From contig NZ_PPPX01000016.1 of the NCBI RefSeq assembly GCF_002902305.1, forward strand, positions 225,421 through 289,420: a stretch of 64,000 nt of DNA, in the 5' to 3' direction. Positions 9,543 through 17,804 of the stretch are shown here, piece by piece. The notes beneath the pieces were generated by a model. It was not told the DNA's origin. It saw only the letters and a program-made list of their open reading frames with translations, and ran no database searches. The stretch comes from Staphylococcus argensis. Lineage in GTDB: Bacteria; Bacillota; Bacilli; Staphylococcales; Staphylococcaceae. Positions within the stretch are counted from its first letter, which is position 1; each line of letters begins with the position of its first letter. Made by a program: the position numbers and the translations under genes.

Positions 9543-10478
9543 CTATACCATCTCCACTTGAATTTGTGTCGCAAAGTGTTCCACTTGCGCTGGATCGATT
9601 CGTCCAGTTTCTTTCTGCATTGCGTTAGACATTCCGCATGCGAGTGCGTGTCGTATGAGTCGTTCAGGCTGTTGTTTAAAATGTGTCTTGCCGTACGCTA
9701 TACCTGCTACGGTTGAGTCACCCGACCCTACTGCGTTAACCGCTTGAATCGTTGGTACTGTTGCACGATAAATGTGATTGTCGAGTTTGATAATGGCGCC
9801 TCGTGCACCTAACGTTAGGAAAACGTCGATTTTTTTGAGTAATGTATGCGTTTTCATAAGCTGGTAAAAATTTTTCTCCGAATCTGGATGCTCGCCTACT
9901 AATTGCGCAAACTCGTCTTCATTCGGCTTGATACAGTGAATAGGAAGACCGCTTTCGAGTGCTAACTTTAAATCATCAGCACGTGTATCAAGAATCGTGT
10001 ATTGGGCTTGGGCGGTAGAAAGTACCTCGCGTAAATGTTCAAGCGCCGTAGCACCTTCAAACTGCGGCGAACTACCACTCATCGTCATAACTTCTGGATG
10101 TACGTGAGATTTCAATTGATCTATATAATTCGCTTGTGCTACCTGTGATATAACAGGGCCCTTTTCCAACACCTCCGTCTGACGCTGACCATCATTAATC
10201 GCTAAACATTGGCGCGTCTCGCCTTCGATCGTGACCGCAGACACCGGGATGTCTAAACGATCAAGTTGACCCGCTATCCAACGGCCATTCGCACCACCTA
10301 AATAGGCATACGCATGTAAGTCTGCACCAAGTTGCGCCAGCACCTTTGAAACATTGATGCCCTTGCCTCCTGCATTTTTAATCGTCTCAGTCGGACGGTG
10401 AACGTCGCCTAAATGAAAGTCGGGCACCGTATACGTGATGTCGACAGAAGGGTTAAAGGTATGTGTCACAATCGTCAT
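9543..10478 (-). CDS. lacC: Tagatose-6-phosphate kinase (PfkB family)
   Basis: A 311-residue PfkB/ribokinase-family sugar-phosphate kinase. The first PfkB signature is NAGGKGINVSKVLAQLG (about 36-52). The second, with the catalytic Asp and anion hole, is NAVGSGDSTVAGIAYG (about 247-262). In this operon it most likely phosphorylates tagatose 6-phosphate to the 1,6-bisphosphate. The fold alone cannot separate it from 1-phosphofructokinase, but LacD next door favours LacC. It lies 9 bp downstream of agaS, and its stop abuts the lacD start. Confidence 0.88.
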   Translation of the reverse strand: MTIVTHTFNPSVDITYTVPDFHLGDVHRPTETIKNAGGKGINVSKVLAQLGADLHAYAYLGGANGRWIAGQLDRLDIPVSAVTIEGETRQCLAINDGQRQTEVLEKGPVISQVAQANYIDQLKSHVHPEVMTMSGSSPQFEGATALEHLREVLSTAQAQYTILDTRADDLKLALESGLPIHCIKPNEDEFAQLVGEHPDSEKNFYQLMKTHTLLKKIDVFLTLGARGAIIKLDNHIYRATVPTIQAVNAVGSGDSTVAGIAYGKTHFKQQPERLIRHALACGMSNAMQKETGRIDPAQVEHFATQIQVEMV

Positions 10479-10487
10479 AGCGCGCCC

Positions 10488-11600
10488 TTACCCTTCGTAC
10501 TCATAAATCGTCACGCCTTTCACGACGCGGTTAATAAAGCTATCCGGACTCGGGTTATCAGGATTCAGACCGAAACTCACCGACTTCTTACTCGCTAAGA
10601 GCTGACCGAAGATGAGATACGTCAACGCAAGCTCGAAATCATTGAAGTCCGCCACGAAATCTAGCTCCGTCGCGAACTCAGAATCTGCTTCGTCGCGACC
10701 GAGAATCAGAATATCGTAATCCGTTTGGCCATCTTCAATCTCGTGAATGAGATCTGTTTCATAACGACGGCGGTAAGCATCATTACTCCGTAACATGATA
10801 AAGAGCGAATTGTCGTTCAGCCCCGCTTTCGGACCATGGCGGAAACCGAGTGTCGTCTCACGTTGAATCTCGATTCGACCCCCAGTGAGCTCATTGAGTT
10901 TCAGAGACACCTCACGCGTAATCTCACCGATGAGTCCCGTACCTACGTAGAACACTTTGCGAAATTGGTTATTTGACGCTACTTGGTTAACGATAATTTC
11001 AAGTTCTGTAAAATACTTCTCAATCGTGTCGTAGAAGTGGTCTGTAACTTGGCCACCAAATAAGAGATAAGCCGACAATAACATCGTTGAGAAACTCGAC
11101 GTCATCGCAAGCGACTTGTCATTCGTCTCTTCAGGAAGCACGATGCGGAAGACATTGTCCGCTTCATATTGCGCTAAGTAGCCATCCTTGTTATTCGTGA
11201 TGAAAATATGGAAGACGTGTGGTGTGATTTGATTCGCCAACTCCACTGTTCCTTTCGTTTCAGGACTATTGCCTGAACGTGCGAAAGAAACCACGACGTA
11301 AACTTTGTTAGATTCGATGAAAGATTGAGGGTTCGTCACGAAATGCGTCGTCGAGACATTTTCAAACTCCCAATCTGGATGTAGCTGATTGATTTCTGAT
11401 AGACGTAGCGTGTCGCCCACGTAAGCCGAGGAGCCCGCGCCCGTGAAGAGCACCTTGACTGGACGCCCGTCAGCATAGTTGTTCACACGTGTGACGAATG
11501 CGTCGAAGTCGGATTTGTAGTCGTCCACGATATCGCGCGTACGACGCCACATCTCCGGTTGTTGCCGAATTTCTTTGTAAGTATGTGTTTCATGTAACAT
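10488..11600 (-). CDS. agaS: SIS-domain galactosamine-6-phosphate deaminase/isomerase (AgaS-like)
   Basis: A 370-residue protein with two SIS (sugar isomerase) domains. The first has VLFTGAGSSAYVGDTLR (about 50-66) and VSFARSGNSPET; the second has VFYVGTGLIGEITREV and the typical ETTLGFRHGPKAGLN near residue 255. AgaS converts galactosamine 6-phosphate to tagatose 6-phosphate with release of ammonia, which fits lacC and lacD behind it. The ATG has AGGTG upstream, and a TGGTTAT...ATAACCA palindrome lies 19-38 bp before the start. A deacetylase and a sugar PTS, needed for N-acetylgalactosamine use, are not in this window. Confidence 0.87.
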   Translation of the reverse strand: MLHETHTYKEIRQQPEMWRRTRDIVDDYKSDFDAFVTRVNNYADGRPVKVLFTGAGSSAYVGDTLRLSEINQLHPDWEFENVSTTHFVTNPQSFIESNKVYVVVSFARSGNSPETKGTVELANQITPHVFHIFITNNKDGYLAQYEADNVFRIVLPEETNDKSLAMTSSFSTMLLSAYLLFGGQVTDHFYDTIEKYFTELEIIVNQVASNNQFRKVFYVGTGLIGEITREVSLKLNELTGGRIEIQRETTLGFRHGPKAGLNDNSLFIMLRSNDAYRRRYETDLIHEIEDGQTDYDILILGRDEADSEFATELDFVADFNDFELALTYLIFGQLLASKKSVSFGLNPDNPSPDSFINRVVKGVTIYEYEG

Positions 11601-11618
11601 ACCTTACACCTCCGAAAT

Positions 11619-11638
11619 TGGTTATGTTGTCATAACCA
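11619..11638. promoter_or_regulatory. Probable GntR operator in front of agaS
   Basis: The perfect inverted repeat TGGTTAT-N6-ATAACCA sits 19-38 bp before the agaS start. The half-site GGTTAT recurs as the compact palindrome TGGTTATAACCA in front of the gntR gene (12669-12680). HutC-type GntR proteins bind such sites; assigning these sites to the neighbouring regulator is inference. Confidence 0.65.
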
Positions 11639-11929
11639 GTTAATTTAGTAGAGATGACGAGTGCGTGTGGTGTTAAAGTCGCGACTCGCCTCAAGTTATG
11701 CGTAGTGTTGGGGGGGTTGGGGAAAATGCAACCTACTAAAAATCAAAAGTGGGTGCGCATTTCCTATTAAGTAAAAATTATCTCTACTATCTGCGAACAA
11801 TCGAGGTATACGTCTACCTCATTTACCAAAATCCCATCTACCCTCGACTAAAAATCGAAAATGGTGTCTATTCGATATCTAAATTCACGAAAATCGAAAA
11901 AGTGTGCCTCGCTTATTAAATAAAACGCA
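11639..11929. other. Intergenic region agaS to gntR
   Basis: About 290 bp between the agaS promoter and the end of the gntR gene. I see a G-run (GGGGGGGTTGGGG at about 11709), several scattered short A/T-rich repeats with the word AAAATCGAAAA, and no open frame or convincing terminator. Confidence 0.4.
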
Positions 11930-12655
11930 CTATTTCCGATTCTGAATTAACTTCACCGTATATTTGTAGTCTTGCGCTTTCGCTACAGATTCCGTAAATT
12001 CGACAATACGGTTATCGACGTAGCTATGGCGCTCGATAAACATACACACGTCATCTGGCTCCGTTTCTAAATACGTCGCCTCTGTCGTGGACATTTTACG
12101 AGAAGTTAACGTTTCATACGCATAATCGATTTCGATTTGATAGTAATCATGCAATGTCTCGTACAGTGAGTGCTGGTTGAAGTCAAAGCGATCGAGGCCT
12201 TCACACATGTGGAGTGGCAAGTACGTCGTTTCATAAATCAACGGTTTCTCGTTTGAGAGACGTAAACGACGCAATTTATACACTTTCTGAAACTCCGTCA
12301 ACTGCATGTGTTGTTGCACATATGACGGCGGTTCAATCGCTTCAATACTGAGCATTATCGTGCGTGGCGTATCCCCATTTTTAACAATTTCGTCCTTGAA
12401 ACTATAGAGATTATCCAACATCTGGTTATATTGATTGCCCAAGACGTAAGAGCCACGGCCGTGCTCAGTGCGCAGGTACTGATGCTCCTCCAGATGCTTC
12501 AGTGCCTCACGAATCGTAATCCGACTCACATCATACTCGAGCGACAATTGCCGTTCAGAAGGGAGTTTCTCCCCCTCTTTGTATATTCGATTCTTGATCT
12601 TATCTTTGAGATCCTCAAACACTTGAAGATACAAAGGCATTTGCAAATTACTCAT
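11930..12655 (-). CDS. GntR-family (HutC/UTRA) transcriptional regulator
   Basis: A 241-residue protein. The N-terminal winged helix is residues about 5-70 (EGEKLPSERQLSLEYDVSR, ITIREALKHLEEHQYL, GRGSYV). The C-terminal UTRA ligand domain is about 95-235, with KVYKLRRLRLSNEKPLIYE and the typical IERHSYVDNRIVEFTES. UTRA domains bind phosphosugars. With agaS-lacC-lacD directly downstream and matching palindromes before both genes, it is very probably the autoregulated repressor of the galactosamine/tagatose pathway. It has its own promoter region at 12656-12700. Confidence 0.88.
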   Translation of the reverse strand: MSNLQMPLYLQVFEDLKDKIKNRIYKEGEKLPSERQLSLEYDVSRITIREALKHLEEHQYLRTEHGRGSYVLGNQYNQMLDNLYSFKDEIVKNGDTPRTIMLSIEAIEPPSYVQQHMQLTEFQKVYKLRRLRLSNEKPLIYETTYLPLHMCEGLDRFDFNQHSLYETLHDYYQIEIDYAYETLTSRKMSTTEATYLETEPDDVCMFIERHSYVDNRIVEFTESVAKAQDYKYTVKLIQNRK

Positions 12656-12668
12656 GATAACTCCTAAC

Positions 12669-12680
12669 TGGTTATAACCA
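12669..12680. promoter_or_regulatory. Probable GntR autoregulatory operator
   Basis: The perfect 12-bp palindrome TGGTTATAACCA lies 14-25 bp upstream of the gntR start. It shares the half-site with the agaS operator but has no spacer. Confidence 0.65.
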
Positions 12681-12771
12681 CTTTTAGTTTATACTAGAAA
12701 TTTTGATAAGTAAATAGATTTGTAAAAGGGTGGAGTGAGTGTATTACGATATCAAAAAATAAGTATATCTA

Positions 12772-12902
12772 TTTTTTCAATGTTATGACTCTCGCGTGCT
12801 TATGGGACCACACTCAACTAATTCTTTTCGCTCAAAGAGCTCAAAGAATGGATTTTCGTTGTGGTCTAGCTCCATCAAGCGTCTCGAGTCCACATTGAAA
12901 AC
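12772..12902. repeat. 131-bp structured repeat, copy A
   Basis: The element is bounded by TTTTCAATGT / ACATTGAAAA and folds into one long interrupted hairpin: GACTC/GAGTC, GCTT/AAGC (12798 with 12877), ACCACA/TGTGGT, and an inner ATTCTTT/AAAGAAT with GCTC/GAGC. The central part from about 12802 to 12876 is identical to copy B at 38774-38902. One stem pair differs in a compensatory way (GCTT/AAGC here, GCAT/ATGC in copy B). The copies lie 26 kb apart and flank unrelated genes. A MITE-like element or a structured RNA family are both possible. Confidence 0.75.
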
Positions 12903-12955
12903 TAATCACCTATTACTTAATTAAGTTATGTCTCACTTCAATTTTTTAATGTCTT

Positions 12956-13795
12956 TTACTTACTTTCTATTGAACTTTTTTTATAATACGCAATCCCAAG
13001 AATTATAATACCTAAAATGTAAGCACTTATTGAAATAATAGAGGCATCCATCCCATACTCTCCACCTGTTAAAGCAACGTTATTCGTTTTAATAGTATAC
13101 TGTAGAACTCCTATTCCCTCGTTGTGTGTACTAATGTTGATTAAACCAAATAAATTCCACATCATATGTAAATAAATACTTGCCCATATATTGTTAAAAA
13201 TAAGCATAGCTAAACTGTATAGTATACCTGCTAACGTTCCACCAATCATCAATAGTAACAAACTAGTACCACTTAACATCCCATTAAATAAATGTAACGA
13301 AGCGAAGAGCAAACTTGGGATAATTACTGCAACAAACATGTTAAATTTCTTAGCTATATAACTCACCATTACTCCTCTTACAGTCAACTCTTCTACTATA
13401 GGAGCAGCTATACTGCTTATAAATACAGTGTCAATAATTGTAGTATACATTGATACATTATGAGTATAATTCGGAATCTCAAAATGTCCATCTACGAATA
13501 GTAGATAAATAGCGATAGTTAACGTCGGTATTAAGATGCCAAGTACAAACATGCTAGGGTAAAATCGAAATGACTTAATGTTATAATTTGATAATTTATC
13601 ATTAAGCACCTTAGTGATAAACAACTTAATAAGTAAGTATGCAGCAATAATATAAGTTATAGCATGCAGTACACTTTCAATTCGATTCCATTGAAATAAA
13701 TGCCACAATAAACCTAAATTTTGAGCAATAACAGTGATAATAAAAACACTAATTATCATTCCTATTATTTTCAATATCTTAACTATAGAATCCAT
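12956..13795 (-). CDS. CPBP-family intramembrane protease
   Basis: A 279-residue membrane protein with about eight hydrophobic helices. The CPBP (Abi/CAAX-protease-like) signature is present: the Glu-Glu motif PIVEELTVRGVMV at about 140-150, FASLHLFNG with the second-motif His, and the final YLHMMWNLFG. Bacterial members include bacteriocin self-immunity proteins and glutamic-type prenyl-protease relatives. It follows the XRE regulator gene by 23 bp and probably forms a two-gene operon with it, a pairing often seen near bacteriocin or stress loci (inference). Confidence 0.85.
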   Translation of the reverse strand: MDSIVKILKIIGMIISVFIITVIAQNLGLLWHLFQWNRIESVLHAITYIIAAYLLIKLFITKVLNDKLSNYNIKSFRFYPSMFVLGILIPTLTIAIYLLFVDGHFEIPNYTHNVSMYTTIIDTVFISSIAAPIVEELTVRGVMVSYIAKKFNMFVAVIIPSLLFASLHLFNGMLSGTSLLLLMIGGTLAGILYSLAMLIFNNIWASIYLHMMWNLFGLINISTHNEGIGVLQYTIKTNNVALTGGEYGMDASIISISAYILGIIILGIAYYKKSSIESK

Positions 13796-13818
13796 TACTA
13801 TTCTCCTTATTCAGTAGT

Positions 13819-14151
13819 TTATGGTGCAAATATTTGTCCTAGGGTTCCGCAGATTATGATTAAAGCAATAATGAGGACCCACCATCTTTTAATGAGGAAA
13901 TCCCACATATTCGTCGGGTTAGTCCTCTGTGCTTGTGTAGATTTGTCTATACTTTGCTCTCCAGTTACAAGCTCATCTACAGTTACATCGAATAGTTGCG
14001 CTAATTGAATCAACATATCAATATTCGGTTCGATGGTCCCTTGTTCCCACTTAGAAACTGTTTGTCTTGTCGTGTAGAGTTTTTCTGCTAATTCTGTTTG
14101 GGTCATTTCCGCATTTTTACGATATTTTTTAATTTGATTACTTACTTTCAT
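13819..14151 (-). CDS. XRE-family regulator with C-terminal membrane helix
   Basis: A 110-residue protein starting at the ATG at 14151 (MKVSNQIKKYRK), preceded by AGAGGTGAG; an upstream in-frame start lacks such a site. Residues 5-60 are a Cro/CI helix-turn-helix (MTQTELAEKLYTTRQTVSKWEQG). The C-terminus carries one hydrophobic segment (WWVLIIALIIICGTLGQIF). A membrane-tethered XRE regulator beside a CPBP protein suggests control coupled to the membrane protein next door. Confidence 0.82.
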   Translation of the reverse strand: MKVSNQIKKYRKNAEMTQTELAEKLYTTRQTVSKWEQGTIEPNIDMLIQLAQLFDVTVDELVTGEQSIDKSTQAQRTNPTNMWDFLIKRWWVLIIALIIICGTLGQIFAP

Positions 14152-14262
14152 CTTCTCACCTCTTACTGCATAATATACCAATATCATATTTAACATTGTG
14201 TAACTTAAGTGGATCATTTTCTTGAAATCAGCTTACATTCAGCCTCTGTTCTATAACATAAT

Positions 14263-14294
14263 AAAAAGGCTAGACCCCCGGTAAGTCTAACCTC
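14263..14294 (-). terminator. Terminator of tubby-like paralogue 2
   Basis: The stem AGGcTAGAC / GTCTAaCCT with a CCCCGGTAA loop is followed on the minus strand by TTTTTAT, 28 bp after the stop at 14322. Confidence 0.8.
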
Positions 14295-14321
14295 TATTGT
14301 CGTATTAGTCCTCGCTTATTA

Positions 14322-14987
14322 TTAACTACCTGCACCTGCTGAGGATGCACCTTGACTACGTTCAATGTGAAGATTCATAATCGCTTGCGCATAAAGTGCG
14401 AGCCATAGTTCTGGTGGATAGTCTGTGGCGTTTTTCGTAATATAGATACGATGTTTTTCGCCACGTTTCTTCGTTACTTTATTTTTACCTAAATCGAAGA
14501 ATGACCGCTTCGCTTCAAAGAACGTTTTGTCATTTTCTGTAATTTCAATTTCTGTACTGAGATAAGGATTAGAAAGTTCAAATTCGTGTTCGTCGATAAA
14601 GAGTTTATAGGCTAGCTGTTTCTTAAATCCTTTCTCTTTAAAGGGTTTCTGCTTACGGAATACACCCATCTTCTCGCCATCCAAATATACATCGTATTTC
14701 GCATTATACATAAACCAATTTGCCCGCTTGAGCCAAACTTGATGATGTTCGGAGTTAATTATCGTTCCTTGATAACTTCCCCCTCCCATATAGTAAACCC
14801 AACGCTGAAATTTCGATTTAAACCATGGACTAAACGTTATTTCTTCAGAATCTGCGTTATAAATCGTAATCGGATCATCTTTCCAAATCATGAGTGGTGT
14901 TTGGTAAAAATATTCACCTTCTCGTAAATTCAATTTTTGAATGACTTCTTTGTTATCAAGCTCTGTAGAATTTGATTTTTTGAACAT
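14322..14987 (-). CDS. Tubby C-terminal-like protein, paralogue 2
   Basis: A 221-residue protein without a membrane helix. It consists only of the domain shared with the genes at 7622 and 15060: EYFYQTPLMIWKDDPITIYN, YDVYLDGEKMGVFRKQKPF, KEKGFKKQLAYKL, AKRSFFDLGKNKVTKKRGEKH and LWLALYAQAIMNL. It ends in a short Ser/Ala/Gly tail. The ATG follows AAAGGA. It is probably soluble, whereas its paralogues carry N-terminal helices. The function is unknown; a lipid or membrane scramblase-like role of tubby folds would be only an analogy. Confidence 0.7.
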   Translation of the reverse strand: MFKKSNSTELDNKEVIQKLNLREGEYFYQTPLMIWKDDPITIYNADSEEITFSPWFKSKFQRWVYYMGGGSYQGTIINSEHHQVWLKRANWFMYNAKYDVYLDGEKMGVFRKQKPFKEKGFKKQLAYKLFIDEHEFELSNPYLSTEIEITENDKTFFEAKRSFFDLGKNKVTKKRGEKHRIYITKNATDYPPELWLALYAQAIMNLHIERSQGASSAGAGS

Positions 14988-15059
14988 GTCTGCACGTCCT
15001 TTATTTAAATTTAGATCTCTTACATTTTCTAGATATCTAATCTCATTTGGCTACGTTTT

Positions 15060-15911
15060 CTAAAATCGAGGCCCAGACATCGGCCCCATAGCAACGTTAT
15101 TAAAGATTTTAAGTCCTTCCTCGCTATTCAAATTCGTTTGAACATAGAGTGCAACTAATATTTCAATAGGTACAGGTAAATCATTGAGCGCTTTCTCTAC
15201 TCTCAACTTTTGAGAAATACCTCTTACCTGAATCGCATAGCGAATCTCATCTTGTTGACCTTTGAATGCAGTAAGCAGTTTATCGCGACCGTGTGTCAAT
15301 TGAGTCACTGTACTTTCATAACCTTTATCTAACTCAATCGTTTCATTAACTGTAATCAATTTATAGGCCATTTTACTAAAATACGCTTTCTCACGAATAA
15401 GCCGTTTCTTTCTATAAATTCCTACATATTGATTATCTACGTAAACATGATATCTTACCCTTAACGAGAACGGATTTATGCGTTTCAGTTCCACTCTATG
15501 GTCTGAAGAAGTCAACTCAATACTTGTGAGTGGCCATCCTACATAGATGTAAAGCCAATTCTGGAGCTTACTTTCCGTATGAAGTTAAAAGGACATCTCA
15601 GGATTACCATGTACCGTAATCGTTTGGTTAGCGAAAGCAAGTCTCGGCGCATGGTAATAATATTCGTTAGGTTCTAAATCGAACTCATAATTCTGCTCGG
15701 CTTTGTGATAATCATGCTTGTAAATCTTGTACATCATTCCCCGGGAAATAAGGAAGATGATAAAGACAATGGCAACCAACCCCCAGAGGGCAAGTCCGAA
15801 CCAAAGCGTTGGAGTGATCAATGTCTGATTTGTTATTAAACGATAAAGTATGTAAATCACCATGGCTATGCTGCCGACGATGAGTAGTAGAAAAGTGCTT
15901 AATGTACGCAC
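15060..15911 (-). pseudogene. Tubby C-terminal-like protein, paralogue 3, interrupted by an in-frame TAA
   Basis: The two parts, 15585-15911 and the segment down to 15060, lie in the same reading frame and are separated only by a TAA at 15585-15587. The first part has two membrane helices and ends HGNPEMSF. The second continues LHTESKLQNWLYIYVGWP and then the family motifs YHVYVDNQYVGIYRKKRL and IEILVALYVQTNL. Aligned with paralogues 1 and 2, nothing is missing: the stop replaces one residue in a 284-codon frame. A single substitution therefore inactivated it, unless it is a sequencing error. Confidence 0.82.
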
Positions 15912-15990
15912 AGCTGTGCCTCCGTATTGTGAATTTCACTTACCTCTAGACTAGCATAAATTAAGAAACGAGTGAGCAGATATCTGAAAT

Positions 15991-16028
15991 AAAAAATCCC
16001 CTCACTATTTGAAATAATGAAGAGATTT
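15991..16028 (-). terminator. Terminator of the lipoprotein gene at 16087
   Basis: On the minus strand AATCTCTTCATTATT pairs with AATAGTGAGGGGATT using G-U pairs, followed by TTTTTT. Confidence 0.7.
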
Positions 16029-16086
16029 AATTGGTCATTCTTATGAAATTGTTTTGCAGTTTTAGGATTATCTGCTGTCTATAATA

Positions 16087-16578
16087 TTAATTTTCGCCTG
16101 CAGCAGCTTTTTGGATTCTTACACGCTCAACATAATCTTCATAACTTTCATCTTGATCTGCATAATTCCATCCAGCGCCGCCACCACCAGCACCACTTGC
16201 TTTTTCTTCAGGCGTTGGGTGGTCTAAAGCGTATTGACTTTTCTGTGCTTCTTTATAATCTTCATAGGAAGGGTCGCCTGGCTCCATCTCAAAATCAGTA
16301 TCTTTAACTTCTGCACTACTACCTTGTTGCTCACTCTCTCCACCTTGAGATTGCGTTTCACTACCTTGAGTACTCTCAGCTGATTGCTCGCTATCCCCCT
16401 CTTCTTTAAATCCAAATTTTTGATGGTCATCGTGATGTTCTGTTTCTGTATCTTCCTTCGCTGTTTTATGTGTGTTTTTATCATCTTGTCGATCTTTATT
16501 TGCTGAATCTTTGTTTTCTCCGCATGCACTTAGAGCTAACACTGAAATAAGTACGATTGTAATTAAGTATTTTTTCAT
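16087..16578 (-). CDS. Small acidic lipoprotein
   Basis: A 163-residue predicted lipoprotein with signal ending LALSACG. The mature part is polar and repetitive (Asp/Glu/Lys/Gln/Ser-rich to about residue 95), followed by two similar blocks, DPSYEDYKEAQKSQYA and DESYEDYVERVRIQKAA, separated by a Gly-rich hinge (SGAGGGGAGW). No enzyme motif is visible. It has its own terminator. It is the last of the lipoprotein genes of the left accessory region. Confidence 0.75.
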   Translation of the reverse strand: MKKYLITIVLISVLALSACGENKDSANKDRQDDKNTHKTAKEDTETEHHDDHQKFGFKEEGDSEQSAESTQGSETQSQGGESEQQGSSAEVKDTDFEMEPGDPSYEDYKEAQKSQYALDHPTPEEKASGAGGGGAGWNYADQDESYEDYVERVRIQKAAAGEN

Positions 16579-16764
16579 TTTCTCTACTCCTTAATTAAAT
16601 TCAACTTATTATACCACTTTTTTAATATATTTAGTTACAATATTTTAAAGTAATTGAACAACATGAAAGTCACAGAAACTTCATTACTTTTATCTTATAG
16701 AGCTGAAATTGTGAAGAAAAGAGGGAATAGTAATAGTGAAGAAAGTAAGAGGGAGCGTGTTAAT

Positions 16765-17523
16765 ATGTTAGATTTAACAAATCAAGTAGCTTTAGTCACA
16801 GGTGGCGCGAATGGTATCGGTAAAGGTATCTCCGAATCACTCGCAGAAGCTGGTGCTAAAGTCATCATCGGCGACATAGACGAAGAACAAGGTCAGAAGA
16901 CTGCAGAGGCGCTTAACGGTAAATTCTATAAAATGGATGTCACTGATAAACAAGCAGTTCAAGACATCGTGGATCAAATCGTTCAAGAGTTTGATAAAAT
17001 TGATATTCTTGCTTCAAATACCGGCGTTTATCCACAAATTGAAATTGAAGATTTAACAGAAGAAGATTGGGATTATATTCAAAACATTAACTTAAAAGGT
17101 ATGTTCTTCGTTACGCAAGCCGTTTTAAAAGAAATGAAAAAACAACAATATGGCCGTGTCATCATTACTTCTTCAGTAACTGGACCTATTACAGGTTATC
17201 CTGGATGGGCACATTATGGTGCTACGAAAGCAGGCCAACTCGGCTACATGCGTAGTGCTGCGCTTGAATATGCGAAATACGGTATCACTGTCAACGCCGT
17301 ACAACCAGGCAACGTCCTTACAGCAGGACTTCAAGCTCAAGGTGAGGCTTACCTCGACGGCACACGTAAGATTATCCCGACTCACGAATTAGGTGAACCC
17401 GCTGATATCGGTTACGCAGTATCTTTCTTCGCTGCTAAGGAAGCGAAATTCATCACTGGTCAAAGTCTTGTCGTTGATGGCGGCCAACTCTTACCAGAAG
17501 AACCAGATGCGGTTAAAGATTGA
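16765..17523 (+). CDS. SDR-family oxidoreductase (FabG-like)
   Basis: A 252-residue classical short-chain dehydrogenase. I start at the ATG at 16765 (MLDLTNQVALVTGG), preceded by GAGGGA; the longer in-frame ATG at 16654 adds 37 residues outside the family. It shows the cofactor motif TGGANGIGKG, then ASNTGVYP where most relatives have NNAG, catalytic Ser in ITSSVTG, and the Tyr-Lys pair in HYGATKAGQ. The C-terminal ITGQSLVVDGGQL is typical. The substrate is unknown. It is closed by a terminator at 17641 and is probably monocistronic. Confidence 0.85.
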   Translation: MLDLTNQVALVTGGANGIGKGISESLAEAGAKVIIGDIDEEQGQKTAEALNGKFYKMDVTDKQAVQDIVDQIVQEFDKIDILASNTGVYPQIEIEDLTEEDWDYIQNINLKGMFFVTQAVLKEMKKQQYGRVIITSSVTGPITGYPGWAHYGATKAGQLGYMRSAALEYAKYGITVNAVQPGNVLTAGLQAQGEAYLDGTRKIIPTHELGEPADIGYAVSFFAAKEAKFITGQSLVVDGGQLLPEEPDAVKD

Positions 17524-17640
17524 TTATATCATTTGAGTGAGTATGAACTGATTTTCTAAAGTTCTGCAGAGCTTGATTTTCTCGCACTTTTTAAAATACT
17601 GTTTCAATATTTTCACATACTATTTCTCGACAAATACTTG

Positions 17641-17678
17641 AAAGCTGTTAGCCTCCGAGCTAGCAGCTTTTCATTTTT
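17641..17678 (+). terminator. Terminator of the SDR gene
   Basis: The stem AAAGCTGtTAGC / GCTAGCAGCTTTT is followed by CATTTTTAA, about 120 bp after the SDR stop. Confidence 0.75.
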
Positions 17679-17699
17679 AAGCGACACGATATTTTGGGA

Positions 17700-17736
17700 T
17701 TTGTGAAAATCTTTTTCTCTAATAATTTGTGAAAAT
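17700..17736 (+). promoter_or_regulatory. Direct repeat upstream of the anion symporter
   Basis: TTTGTGAAAAT occurs at 17700-17710 and again at 17726-17736, 26 bp apart, about 70-100 bp before the DASS symporter start. Direct repeats of this kind are typical of response-regulator sites of dicarboxylate or citrate two-component systems, but no such regulator is in the window, so the binder is unknown. Confidence 0.45.
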
Positions 17737-17804
17737 TTTAACAAAGTAATGAATTGTATGTCATTTATTAGTAAAATAGAGATGTAAAGAAAGGAAGCGT
17801 TAAC

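Noticed and set aside
9307-10598. Plus-strand frames across lacD and lacC
   Set aside because: Shadows of strongly recognisable enzymes on the other strand.
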